DNA from: Nostoc paludosum FACHB-159
GTDB taxonomy: Bacteria > Cyanobacteriota > Cyanobacteriia > Cyanobacteriales > Nostocaceae
Length of the DNA stretch: 64,000 bases
Assembly: GCF_014698835.1 (NCBI RefSeq)
Contig: NZ_JACJTU010000032.1
Span: 25,332 to 89,331, forward strand
Reading direction: 5' to 3'
Positions 26,409-34,619 of this stretch are shown one piece after another. The notes beneath the pieces were generated by a model. The model had not been told where the DNA came from. It saw only the letters and a program-made list of their open reading frames with translations, and did not search any database. The first letter of the stretch is position 1. The number at the start of each line of letters is the position of its first letter. Position numbers and translations under genes: made by a program.

Positions 26409-28085
26409 TCATTCCGATTGTTTCAATTTTTGAAGTTGAGCACTTTTGTTAACAATTATATCTGCATGGGAATCAGCACTTTTCTCCAGTGCATCACGGC
26501 GGGACTGATTACCGCCAAGACCATCGAGTTCAGCAGTTTCACCATGCATTTGCTGTACTGCATGTGAAACTTCGTGCGAAAGTGTATGTTGACCTTGGGG
26601 TGAATCTAAAGGAACCTGGGAATGCATAAAAATATTAGTTCCCCCCTCATGACTTGGCGTAGTAAATGCCGCTGCACTCATAGAGTCACAGTAAGCATCA
26701 GCCTGTCCTCCTTGTACGAGGTGTACTTTATCCAGGCTAACTGCATGATGTTGTTGTGCAGCAACAGCTACATCTGGGGGTAATGGAGTACTACCAGAAT
26801 TACTTAATTGAAGTGGATTAACATTGTTAGCAGCCGCCGCGTTGCTAAAATTAGCCTGAGACTGCTCGGTAATTCCTAGTTGATTTTCCATCCAACCCTT
26901 ACGTTGTGCTGGAGGTGCTGCTGGAGTTGGCGTTGGTGTTGGGGTGATTCCATTAGAAGTATAATAAGTGACATTGCCGCAACTCACAGTACCACTTACT
27001 CTCTTCATCGGTCTGATACCCTCACCAATAAACATACCCCACTTCAATGGATTTACATAGTCACTACCTTGAACATCTAGTTCGGGATTTAAAGATATTT
27101 CAGCAATTAGCGGCGCCATAAAGCGTTGCATGTTATTAGTCATGTTTGTTGTTCCGCCTCTACTGCTGGTTGTACCATCAGTGAATTTATCACTACGGCT
27201 AGTTGTAGTTGATGCTTCACCTCCCACAGACCCAGAACCGCCAGTAGAAGTTTCGCCACCTTTTGTAGGGTCTCCAGATTTCGTACCACTTGTACTACCG
27301 CCACTAGCCGTTGCTTTAGCGGAATCTGTGGTTGAGGTTGATGTTTCTGTACTGGAGGTGGTACTACCACCGAAGCCGCGAGTAGTGCCTGCACTTCCAC
27401 CTCCTGAAAGAGGTTGCGGTTCACCTAACCTAAAGCGGATATACCCTCTCCAGTAGACGTTGACTCCGGTGGTTTCTACGAAATCGATGGGTATGTTTGT
27501 GTCTGATAAGCTAGTGTCGGAGAGTACTTGATCTATTCTGTCAATGTAGCGACTAAAATCTGGTGGTCTTGCTCCCGGCATATTATCTAGAGCTATTATC
27601 GCTTTTTGATCTAATAAAGAGATTACAGCACTTGTGTTTCCGTTGACTGTCTCTATGGTTGCGCCGCCAGGAATATTCATGCCATCTCGCTGAATCGGCT
27701 TTTGTTGCATAGGGTAGTTAGAAGCCTGCTTGGTTTCCACTGGTTCTGGTGTTACCTTTTGCTGAACGGCAGGTGCAGCCATCATACCTACTTGCTGCTG
27801 GTGAGATTCTCCCGGCTGGTTACTAAATGTATCCTGTGAATGCAACGATATTTTGCTAATGTCGTGATTTAGAGGCTGTTGAGTAAATGTTGCTTCTGAG
27901 GATTCCTCATCAAGCAAATCTTCTTCTTCAAGGTCTGTTGATATTATTGGACGCTGAACTTTATTTGTTTCTACACCAAAACCGCGCGTTGGGTTTGCCA
28001 ATGTTGGAATACCTGGTGAGACAAGCGACGGATTTGTAGAAGTCGATGTAGCTGTTTTTCGCCGGCCAGTTTTACGATCGCTCAT
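26409..28085 (-). CDS. Third DUF4157-type eCIS cargo-like protein, inverted architecture
   Basis: 558 residues from ATG 28085 (MSDRKTGRRK), with aggtgag just upstream; an earlier in-frame ATG at 28127 lacks such a site. The N-terminus has IPTLANPTRGFGVE and later NHDISKISLH, the same two-part signature as the two cargo genes at the left edge. The centre has a globular region (about 140-215), then a Gly/Ser/Thr-rich linker (about 225-320), a domain with SGTVSCGNVTYYTSNG, and a TPTPTPTP hinge. The metallopeptidase-like motif HEVSHAVQQ lies at about 504-512, near the C-terminus instead of the middle, so any effector domain precedes it. Cargo role is inferred from shared signature; toxic activity is unknown. 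Confidence 0.8.
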   Translation of the reverse strand: MSDRKTGRRKTATSTSTNPSLVSPGIPTLANPTRGFGVETNKVQRPIISTDLEEEDLLDEESSEATFTQQPLNHDISKISLHSQDTFSNQPGESHQQQVGMMAAPAVQQKVTPEPVETKQASNYPMQQKPIQRDGMNIPGGATIETVNGNTSAVISLLDQKAIIALDNMPGARPPDFSRYIDRIDQVLSDTSLSDTNIPIDFVETTGVNVYWRGYIRFRLGEPQPLSGGGSAGTTRGFGGSTTSSTETSTSTTDSAKATASGGSTSGTKSGDPTKGGETSTGGSGSVGGEASTTTSRSDKFTDGTTSSRGGTTNMTNNMQRFMAPLIAEISLNPELDVQGSDYVNPLKWGMFIGEGIRPMKRVSGTVSCGNVTYYTSNGITPTPTPTPAAPPAQRKGWMENQLGITEQSQANFSNAAAANNVNPLQLSNSGSTPLPPDVAVAAQQHHAVSLDKVHLVQGGQADAYCDSMSAAAFTTPSHEGGTNIFMHSQVPLDSPQGQHTLSHEVSHAVQQMHGETAELDGLGGNQSRRDALEKSADSHADIIVNKSAQLQKLKQSE

Positions 28086-28255
28086 CTCACCTTTCCCCCA
28101 TAAATATTGTTTGAGTCGATCATACAATTTGTCTAATTACACCGCTATCGACGTAAGTATAAATTATCTGATTTGGCAATTTTATTTAATGTATCTTTAC
28201 GGAGCTTCATTTCTACGATCTAAGTAGTTCGGCCTGTATAGGACATAAACTGCTC

Positions 28256-28675
28256 CTATGGTTTAGTTACAACATCTGACTTGTTAAACACCTCACGCGA
28301 TACGCGATGGACAAGGGTTGAAGAAACATAGAATAACGTGAATCCAATCAGCGGATGAAGCACCTCTAAGTGAAGTGGAGTCACCAGATGAATGCTGCAA
28401 AACTGGAGTCCAAGCAGCACGGGCAGACTTGTGGCGAGGGAACGAATTTTGCCGGAGAATGGAAGGCTCAACGACCCGCCCAGCAGGACTAACGACAGTC
28501 CACTGTACCCTCGCACAAGCCAAATATGCACCGTCCACCAGCCAGGATCGTTGAAGTAGGCAACCCCAACGGTTAATATCTGAGCTATCAAGCAGAGATT
28601 AAAAACAATTGAAGTTACATAAAAACCAATCTGCATCCATTGTGGGAAAGCACGATCTATTTCTGCGTTTATCAT
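28256..28675 (-). CDS. Small four-helix membrane protein (DUF6220-like)
   Basis: 139 residues with about four membrane helices (VTSIVFNLCLIAQILTVGVA, LSLVLLGGSL, LPVLLGLQF, IGFTLFYVSSTLV) and His residues in HLVTPLHLEVLHPLIG that could bind haem or metal. The pattern fits the DUF6220 family of small membrane proteins; function unknown. It is divergent from the LuxR regulator gene that starts 118 bp away, a common regulator-target arrangement. Confidence 0.6.
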   Translation of the reverse strand: MINAEIDRAFPQWMQIGFYVTSIVFNLCLIAQILTVGVAYFNDPGWWTVHIWLVRGYSGLSLVLLGGSLSLPFSGKIRSLATSLPVLLGLQFCSIHLVTPLHLEVLHPLIGFTLFYVSSTLVHRVSREVFNKSDVVTKP

Positions 28676-28792
28676 TATGTCAAACTGCCTATATGAGACT
28701 ACATAACGGTGTAGCGGTGACTCTGAAATCTATCCCTATACTAGGAATTACACCCTGTCGCGCCTAGTCCTCGATCGAGTACTCTTTTCGCT

Positions 28793-29584
28793 ATGATGAC
28801 AATTTCGTTACAGCATTTATTTGAAGCTATCGATCGCGTCAACGATGAATCCGAAATGCGTTCGCACTTCGCACCAAAGCTGAGCGAGTATTTTGCCGCC
28901 AAGCGATCGGGAATCTTTTTTTTCGACCAACTTTTCGGCGTTGGCGCAGCCTCTCCTTTGGAGAATCGCAAGCTGCAAAGTATCCTGAATGTTGCATTGT
29001 CGATCGAACGTAATCCTGTAGCCCGTTATATCGCCGAGCGTCATACTCCGGTTCACGAAGGATTAGTCACCTCGCCGAAAGCTTGGGCAATCCTTTGTCC
29101 CCGTCCTGACCATTGGCATGTGATGGCAGGGCCAATTATCGATCGCAGTCAATTAGTAGGTGCGGTGGGCTGCACGCGTGACAAGTCGATGCCTGCTTTT
29201 GACAGTCAAAATCTTGCGGATTTGAGTGCCGTCTGTCTACACTTATCGGTTTGGACGACCACCCTGCGATTGACGCAGAGCGCAGCTTCAACACAACAGT
29301 ACTACCCGTTTGCCACCGATTCTCTTTCACAGACGCTACGCCAACGCTTAACGCCTCGCGAACGGCAAATTGCCGACTTAGTTGCATTGGGGCGAACCAA
29401 TGCAGAAATCGGAAAAGAACTTTGGATTACTGAAAATTCTGTCAAGCAAGCCTTGAAGCGCATGTTCCGTAAATTAAACGTTTCGTCTCGTACAGAAATG
29501 ACTGCACAGATTGGCGCGACACAACATCATTTTCCAGTTGCAAAGCTATCTTCATCTAACTTGATGCTAGACACCAACCAGTAG
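28793..29584 (+). CDS. LuxR-family transcriptional regulator with GAF-like sensor
   Basis: 263 residues from ATG 28793 or 28796. The N-terminal 180 residues look like a GAF-type sensing domain (no receiver domain, no phospho-acceptor). The C-terminus is a LuxR helix-turn-helix: LTPRERQIADLVALGRTNAE, GKELWITENSVKQALKRMFR, KLNVSSRTEM. It should bind DNA as a dimer. Divergent orientation to the small membrane protein gene suggests it controls that promoter; the ligand is unknown. Confidence 0.85.
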   Translation: MMTISLQHLFEAIDRVNDESEMRSHFAPKLSEYFAAKRSGIFFFDQLFGVGAASPLENRKLQSILNVALSIERNPVARYIAERHTPVHEGLVTSPKAWAILCPRPDHWHVMAGPIIDRSQLVGAVGCTRDKSMPAFDSQNLADLSAVCLHLSVWTTTLRLTQSAASTQQYYPFATDSLSQTLRQRLTPRERQIADLVALGRTNAEIGKELWITENSVKQALKRMFRKLNVSSRTEMTAQIGATQHHFPVAKLSSSNLMLDTNQ

Positions 29585-29689
29585 CCAAAATATCTTTACC
29601 GAAGTGATTTACTGCTGTCCACAACCAAATTTATAGCCGTAGCCACATAGGTTAGGACATAATGACAAGCGTGAATACTACGAATGGTA

Positions 29690-29882
29690 ATAGTTTTGCC
29701 TCTTGCCTCTTGCCCCCTGCCTCTTGCCTCTTGCCTCTTGCCTCTTGCCTCTTGCCTTTTGCCCCCTGCCTCTTGCCTTTTGCCCCCTGCCTCTTGCCTC
29801 TTGCCTCTTGCCTTTTGCCCCCTGCCTTTTGCCCCCTGCCTCTTGCCCCCCCTGCCTCTTGCCTCTTCCCCCCTGCCTCTAG
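29690..29882 (+). repeat. Long degenerate tandem repeat (ttgcctc / ttgcccc)
   Basis: About 190 bp of tgcctct/tgccttt/tgccccc heptamers without interruption, the largest STRR array in the window. It lies between the convergent LuxR and hybrid-kinase genes. Apparent ORFs on both strands here are pure repeat translation. Confidence 0.95.
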
Positions 29883-29891
29883 CTATACTAT

Positions 29892-32258
29892 TCACGGCTG
29901 AATTTTCTGCACTAGGCTAGCGACGACAGCAACCAACTGTTTTGGCTCAATTGGTTTGGGGAAATGTGTTTGATAGCCACAGGCGATCGCCTTGAGCCTA
30001 TCTTCTTCCCCTGCAAAGGCTGTGACCGCTACGGCAAGAATGTGACCACCTACCTCAATTTCCCACTCCCTGACTTTTCGGATAAAATCGTAGCCGTCCT
30101 CTTGTGGCATACCGATGTCGCAAAGAATTAGAGCAGGTTTCCAGCTGACCACTTGTGCCAATGCCTCTGCTGCACAACTACAGGCGCGTACTTCTGCTCC
30201 CTGCTGCGTGAGTACTGCTGTGACAATATCTCTAGCGTCGGGTTCGTCGTCAACCACAAGCACTCTTACACCCTCAAGCCCGTACAGGTTTGCGATCGCC
30301 CAAGAGGTACTATCTACAGGTGTCTTTGCTAGGGCGCTAATCTTTTGCTGACGAACAGCCACCGGAAGATTAACAGTAAAAGTTGCCCCCTTGCCTTTAC
30401 CTTCACTGTGGGCCTGCACCGTGCCACCATGAAGCTCGACTAAGTGACGGACGATGGCCAGACCTAGCCCCAAGCCCCCAAACTCCCTTGTAGTTGAGCC
30501 GTCGGCTTGGCGAAAGCGCTCAAAGACATGTGGTAGGAATTCTGCTTTGATACCCACACCAGTGTCCCGCACTATCAATTCGACAAACGAGTTAGTCTGC
30601 TGAAGCTGCACTTCAACCCGCCCACCTTGGGGCGTAAATTTAACAGCATTCGAGAGGAGGTTCCATACTACCTGCTGAAGCCGATTTAGATCTCCTAAGA
30701 CAGGTTCCACATTGGCAAGTTGTAGCTGTAAATCGATGTCTTTAACTTCGGCGGCGTGGTGTAGCGAATCGGCCGCACTGACGATTACGGTGGCTAAGTT
30801 TAGCAGCTGTGGTTCCAGGCGGAGTTTCCCATTCACGATCCGCGATGTATCGAGGAGGTCATTTACCAGTTGTGCCTGGGCTTTAGCGTTCCGCTCGATG
30901 GTAGCGATCGCCTGCTGTGTCTTTTCTTGGTCGAGCTTCCCAGCACGTAGCAACTGGGCCCAGCCTAAGATACCGTTGAGAGGGGTTTTCAGTTCGTGAG
31001 AGACGGTAATTAAGAACTCGTCCTTGAGGCGGTTAGCCGCCTCTGCTTCAGCCCGCGCTGCTTCAACCTGCCTTAAGTGTTCGTCCCGCTCTCGCTGGCG
31101 TTCTTGCAGAAGACCAGCCGAAAATTTTAAAGCTTCCCCTAATAAGGCTACTTCCTTAATATGTGAGGGACTGATGCGCGGATATTCACCTTTAGCGAGG
31201 GATTCTGCGGCGCAAGCAGCCGAGGCAATGCTTTGAGAAATCCAGTGCGAGAGGAGCGCGGCGCCCACACTACTTATTAGCAGCAACGTCAAGCCAGAGC
31301 CAACGACAAGCCACATAGCCCGACGAGGCGGACTGTCAATGACCTCAATAGGAACGACGACAGCGGTTGTCCAGTTAGAGAAATTCGCTCGCCTAAAGGC
31401 AACGTAGACTGGCGCTCCCTCCAAATTGATTTCCTGGTAGACACCCTCGGTAGCCTGAGCAATTCGTTTTAGAAAAGATGGAGTGCCTGGCTTCCCCACA
31501 AAGCGATGAGAATTGCGAGTCCGGGCCACAACGACACCGCGCCCGTCAAGAATAGTACGTGTCCACTCCCCATCAACAGGTGTTTGTGTCTTGATAACGC
31601 TAGCGAGTCCTTGGGGAGTCATAACGGCAGTCAGCACATACTGTAGCTTGTTTGAGCGCATTACTGGAACGCGGACAGGGAATGCTAATTTCCGCTTCAA
31701 ACCTCCAAGGACGAGATAGCCTACTGTCGGCTGATGTGTTTGGACAACACGTCGTAGACTTTCAGGTTCATTGGCTTTTGGTAGTGAAACACCAAAGGGA
31801 TAATTGGTGTTCACGATTTGTTGTCCGTCTGGCGTTAACAGGATCGCATTTACCCAAGTTGGTTGCGTTTGTACTGTGCGCCATGCCTCATTGTAAAAGG
31901 CTTTGAAATCACCTTTGTCAAGGCGCTCAGACGCTGCCAGTGCTTGGAGAGTCCTGGTTGTGGTAGAGATTTCGCGCTCTACATCTTGAGTAAGATTACG
32001 TGCTGCTAGAACCAAGCGACGCTCTGATGCCGCACGCTCGTTGAGCGAGAGTCTGTGTACAACAACAACAGCGAAAAGGACAACTGGCAGTAAAGCCCCT
32101 GCTACGAGTAATACAAGATGCCACTTGAGAGTCAACGTGCGTCCGCCGACAGCATTCAAGTCGTCATTTATACTGTTTTTTGGCAAACCGCCTCCCAAGT
32201 GTGAGGGGAGTTTGGTTTTATCTGATCTTGTCACGCTCTTTTGCTGAAAGCACACCAA
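29892..32258 (-). CDS. Hybrid sensor histidine kinase with extracytoplasmic dCACHE domain
   Basis: 788 residues, probable GTG start at 32258; no later Met fits before the first helix. Order: membrane helix (about 46-68), dCACHE-like periplasmic sensor (about 75-305), second helix (about 315-340), HAMP-like linker, HisKA with phospho-acceptor His421 in TVSHELKTPLNG, HATPase (NLLSNAVKF, DTGVGI, GGLGLGLAIVRHLVELHGG), and a C-terminal receiver (about 664-788) with Asp714 in LILCDIGMP and Lys in HFPKPIEP. It senses an extracytoplasmic small molecule. Convergent with the LuxR gene across the repeat array. Confidence 0.93.
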   Translation of the reverse strand: MVCFQQKSVTRSDKTKLPSHLGGGLPKNSINDDLNAVGGRTLTLKWHLVLLVAGALLPVVLFAVVVVHRLSLNERAASERRLVLAARNLTQDVEREISTTTRTLQALAASERLDKGDFKAFYNEAWRTVQTQPTWVNAILLTPDGQQIVNTNYPFGVSLPKANEPESLRRVVQTHQPTVGYLVLGGLKRKLAFPVRVPVMRSNKLQYVLTAVMTPQGLASVIKTQTPVDGEWTRTILDGRGVVVARTRNSHRFVGKPGTPSFLKRIAQATEGVYQEINLEGAPVYVAFRRANFSNWTTAVVVPIEVIDSPPRRAMWLVVGSGLTLLLISSVGAALLSHWISQSIASAACAAESLAKGEYPRISPSHIKEVALLGEALKFSAGLLQERQRERDEHLRQVEAARAEAEAANRLKDEFLITVSHELKTPLNGILGWAQLLRAGKLDQEKTQQAIATIERNAKAQAQLVNDLLDTSRIVNGKLRLEPQLLNLATVIVSAADSLHHAAEVKDIDLQLQLANVEPVLGDLNRLQQVVWNLLSNAVKFTPQGGRVEVQLQQTNSFVELIVRDTGVGIKAEFLPHVFERFRQADGSTTREFGGLGLGLAIVRHLVELHGGTVQAHSEGKGKGATFTVNLPVAVRQQKISALAKTPVDSTSWAIANLYGLEGVRVLVVDDEPDARDIVTAVLTQQGAEVRACSCAAEALAQVVSWKPALILCDIGMPQEDGYDFIRKVREWEIEVGGHILAVAVTAFAGEEDRLKAIACGYQTHFPKPIEPKQLVAVVASLVQKIQP

Positions 32259-32537
32259 GCTATTTGTGTGCTGTAATCATTGGATTATAACTACCTATTA
32301 ATCTAATACTAGTGATAGCCCTGAAATATTTTCCCCTAATTAACGTATTATTCGCCACCTGCTACCTTTAGCAATGTCCCAGGAGTGAAGTCCCCGCGTT
32401 TGTTTGTGCGAAGGTCGGCAAAGTCAACAAGAACGTGCTGCCTTCTGCCAAAGTACTTTGTTTTTTATGGAATTGTTCAAAATGCTGGCAGTCTGACAAT
32501 CATGACTCAACATACACTTTTCTCACTTGTTGAATCT

Positions 32538-33047
32538 TTATTGGGAAATTGACTCCGAAGCTACAAAGATCGTTGGAATGGGCATTACCATCAACATTAC
32601 TAAGTTAGCAACCCAAAACAACACAACAATGCTAAAACCCACCAATGTCAAATAGGAAAATGTTAATTGCGTGAATCCATCCAGCAGTTGCCACAACCGA
32701 AAAGCTGTGTAGAAAAAACCAATGGGTACAACAACACTTGGCACCAGCCAGCGACTAAACACATATTCACAGATGAGCTGTACCGCTACTATCAATAAGT
32801 AACTCCCCCAGAATACCCATGAAGATGGTTGCCTCCAAGCCAGAACTAACAAGCAGATAGGTAACAAAATTCCGGTAACTAAGGCTAACTTGACCCACCA
32901 TTGGAGAAATTGCCATTGCTTCTGGCTATACCCAATTTCTGCTGTAAAGGGTAAACGTCGAGCTTTAACACCAAAACCATAGCCAAGAGCTAGACTTGTT
33001 GTAATCACAACAAAGAGCGTAAGAATCAATCCATTATTAACTGTCAT
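32538..33047 (-). CDS. Four-helix membrane protein, unknown
   Basis: 169 residues from ATG 33047 with about five hydrophobic segments (GLILTLFVVITTSLALGY, LVTGILLPICLLVLAW, FWGSYLLIVAVQLICEYVF, VVVPIGFFYTAF, LVGFSIVVLFWVANLVMLMV). I do not recognise the family with certainty. Flanked by repeat-rich spacers and not part of an obvious operon. Confidence 0.7.
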   Translation of the reverse strand: MTVNNGLILTLFVVITTSLALGYGFGVKARRLPFTAEIGYSQKQWQFLQWWVKLALVTGILLPICLLVLAWRQPSSWVFWGSYLLIVAVQLICEYVFSRWLVPSVVVPIGFFYTAFRLWQLLDGFTQLTFSYLTLVGFSIVVLFWVANLVMLMVMPIPTIFVASESISQ

Positions 33048-33554
33048 CTACTCTTACACCTAACACATTTATTCTATGAGTACCAATTCTCATACTTTTA
33101 GTTTAATCTGGCTCTAACATTTTCCTCAGAGTAACTAGGTTGGTGTTGAAAATTGTCGTTATGACCACCCGTGACAGGTTAAGAAAAAATGCATTTTGTC
33201 AATCAGCTAAAATACTCAAAAATCTGTTAATGAAAATGATAATCGTAGCGGAGCACTGGGGAAGGAGGCAAGCCTCGCTTGCCTCCTTCCCCAGTTTTTG
33301 ATTATTATTATCAAATTGTTGTTTACAGGGCTAATATAGAGACTTTAGTTGTTAGTCATCCCCAGGATCTTCAGGAGCTATTTTATGAAATTGCAACAGC
33401 ATTATCAAGATTGAGAGCATCTTGTATTGTGTCAGTGTTAGTAGATTTTGAAAGCAATTTTGGTAGAATTAGGTAACATTATCATTTGTAGGTCTTGTTG
33501 AGAATACCTGACCTATCTTTTTTTACTCTAAAACGGTCACACTCTTCTATTTCC
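33048..33554. other. Spacer with a strong hairpin; possible decayed ORF
   Basis: Upstream half is promoter region of the membrane protein gene. A 50-odd codon plus-strand frame from about 33300 to 33476 (containing LQELFYEIATALSRLRASC) has no good start and may be a gene remnant. The region precedes the dnaB fragment and looks like an insertion-prone zone. Confidence 0.5.
33255..33299 (+). terminator. Perfect 19-bp hairpin followed by T-run
   Basis: actggggaaggaggcaagc (33255-33273) pairs perfectly with 33277-33295 around the three-base loop ctc and is followed by ttttt. This has the form of an intrinsic terminator on the plus strand, although no plus-strand gene ends just upstream; it could also be a dispersed palindromic repeat. 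Confidence 0.75.
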
Positions 33555-33837
33555 TTGCCTTCAGCCCCTTTGCCACCCCTTCAGAACGTGAAGTTCAACA
33601 TCACAATGATGAACGCCCCATACTGAGCGATCTACAGTCAAGTGGTGCTGTTGAGCAAGACAGTGATGTTGTCATCATGCTCTACCGCGAAGAATTGTAT
33701 AACCCAGATACCCCAGATGTGGCATTTCTGATTCGATCGTTCGCAAGCAACGCAATGGCCCTACTGGCACGGTCAAGCTTTTGTTTGACCATCAGTTTAC
33801 CAGATTCAAGAATTTATCTCGCGGTCGGGGGTTTTAA
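33555..33837 (+). pseudogene. dnaB: Fragment of replicative DNA helicase gene (dnaB C-terminus), frameshifted
   Basis: Reading from about 33590, EVQHHNDERPILSDLQSSG, AVEQDSDVVIMLYREE and LYNPDTPD match the Walker-B/C-terminal RecA region of DnaB. After the PDTPD stretch the frame breaks; in another frame from about 33742 it resumes as IVRKQRNGPTGTVKLLFDHQ and FTRFKNL, the canonical DnaB C-terminus, ending at TAA 33835-33837. The upstream part is absent or too decayed. Helicase activity is impossible from this fragment. It sits between a strong hairpin and a MITE copy, consistent with a duplication remnant. Confidence 0.88.
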
Positions 33838-34001
33838 TGAGCTAGTTGGAAATTGACTTTGAAAATATAAAGCATATACAAAGTTCAGTGCTTATGAATA
33901 GATTTATTAGCAATGAATATAAAGAATATGCAAAGATATCTGTCTAAATCTACAAATGTAAGTAAATATTCTAGATTGAGTTAGTATGATGTTATCTGAG
34001 A

Positions 34002-34121
34002 TATAATACTCATATTTGATTTTTGAAAAAAACTCAGTACTCCTTTATTCCTTCTTCCCAGTCCCCAGTCGCCAGTCCCTAGTCTCTACGAGTAATTCAG
34101 GAATCAAATCGGATTGCTATA
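34002..34121. mobile_element. MITE-like element, copy 2
   Basis: 120 bp with the same ends as copy 1 at 26251-26400: atttgatttttgaaaaaa near the left end and ggaatcaaatcggattgcta at the right. The inverted termini pair over about 15 of 20 bases. The interior contains cagtcccc-type heptamers instead of the sequence in copy 1. Confidence 0.75.
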
Positions 34122-34619
34122 TTTCTTGTTCGTCAGCGAAATACCCGAAGGCGATCGCCCGCTAAAAAGGTATTGAGATTATTGCTCCTATCCCTGTAAA
34201 GTGTTCCCTATTTTCAAACTAGTACGACTTAGGCATTGAACCAACCAAACGCTCGAATTTTGGTTTGGGGCATTGCACCTTGGCTTTTCAACTCTTGTTC
34301 AGCAATGTCTACGCTAAATGCTTGTCAATACTACTAATGGAGGATGTTTGAAACAACTGTGAAACTAGTTGTTTTTGTGAATCTACATCCTCACAAATTT
34401 GTACGGCACTTAAAACGCAGATAATCCTTAATAGTTGGATAAATACTACTTGCAAATAACTTAAAAGGAGATTTGTCATCAAAAAATTCTAATTTTTCAA
34501 GGTTATATCAGGTATACCGAAAACATCATCTTTCGGCGAATTTTTGTGCGCTCAAACAGCACTCACAGCAACTTGAGAACTTCATTTACCGCAAAAATCG
34601 ATTCAGGTAGGAAAAAGTT
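34122..34619. other. Spacer upstream of the RTX gene
   Basis: No complete gene. On the minus strand an open stretch of about 30 codons ending at TAA 34231-34229 (reading AEQELKSQGAMPQTKIRAFG) has the look of a protein C-terminus but no start, and may be a gene remnant. The last 100 bases must carry the RTX promoter; gatataccga-like inverted bases near 34505 are noted but not assigned. Confidence 0.45.

Noticed and set aside
29662..29920. Open frames on both strands across the ttgcctc array
   Set aside because: The translated proteins are only the repeat (LLPLASC or RGKRQEA); no start site or family support.
33279..33476. Plus-strand 65-codon frame after the hairpin
   Set aside because: Start lies inside the hairpin stem and no family is recognised; mentioned only as a possible remnant.
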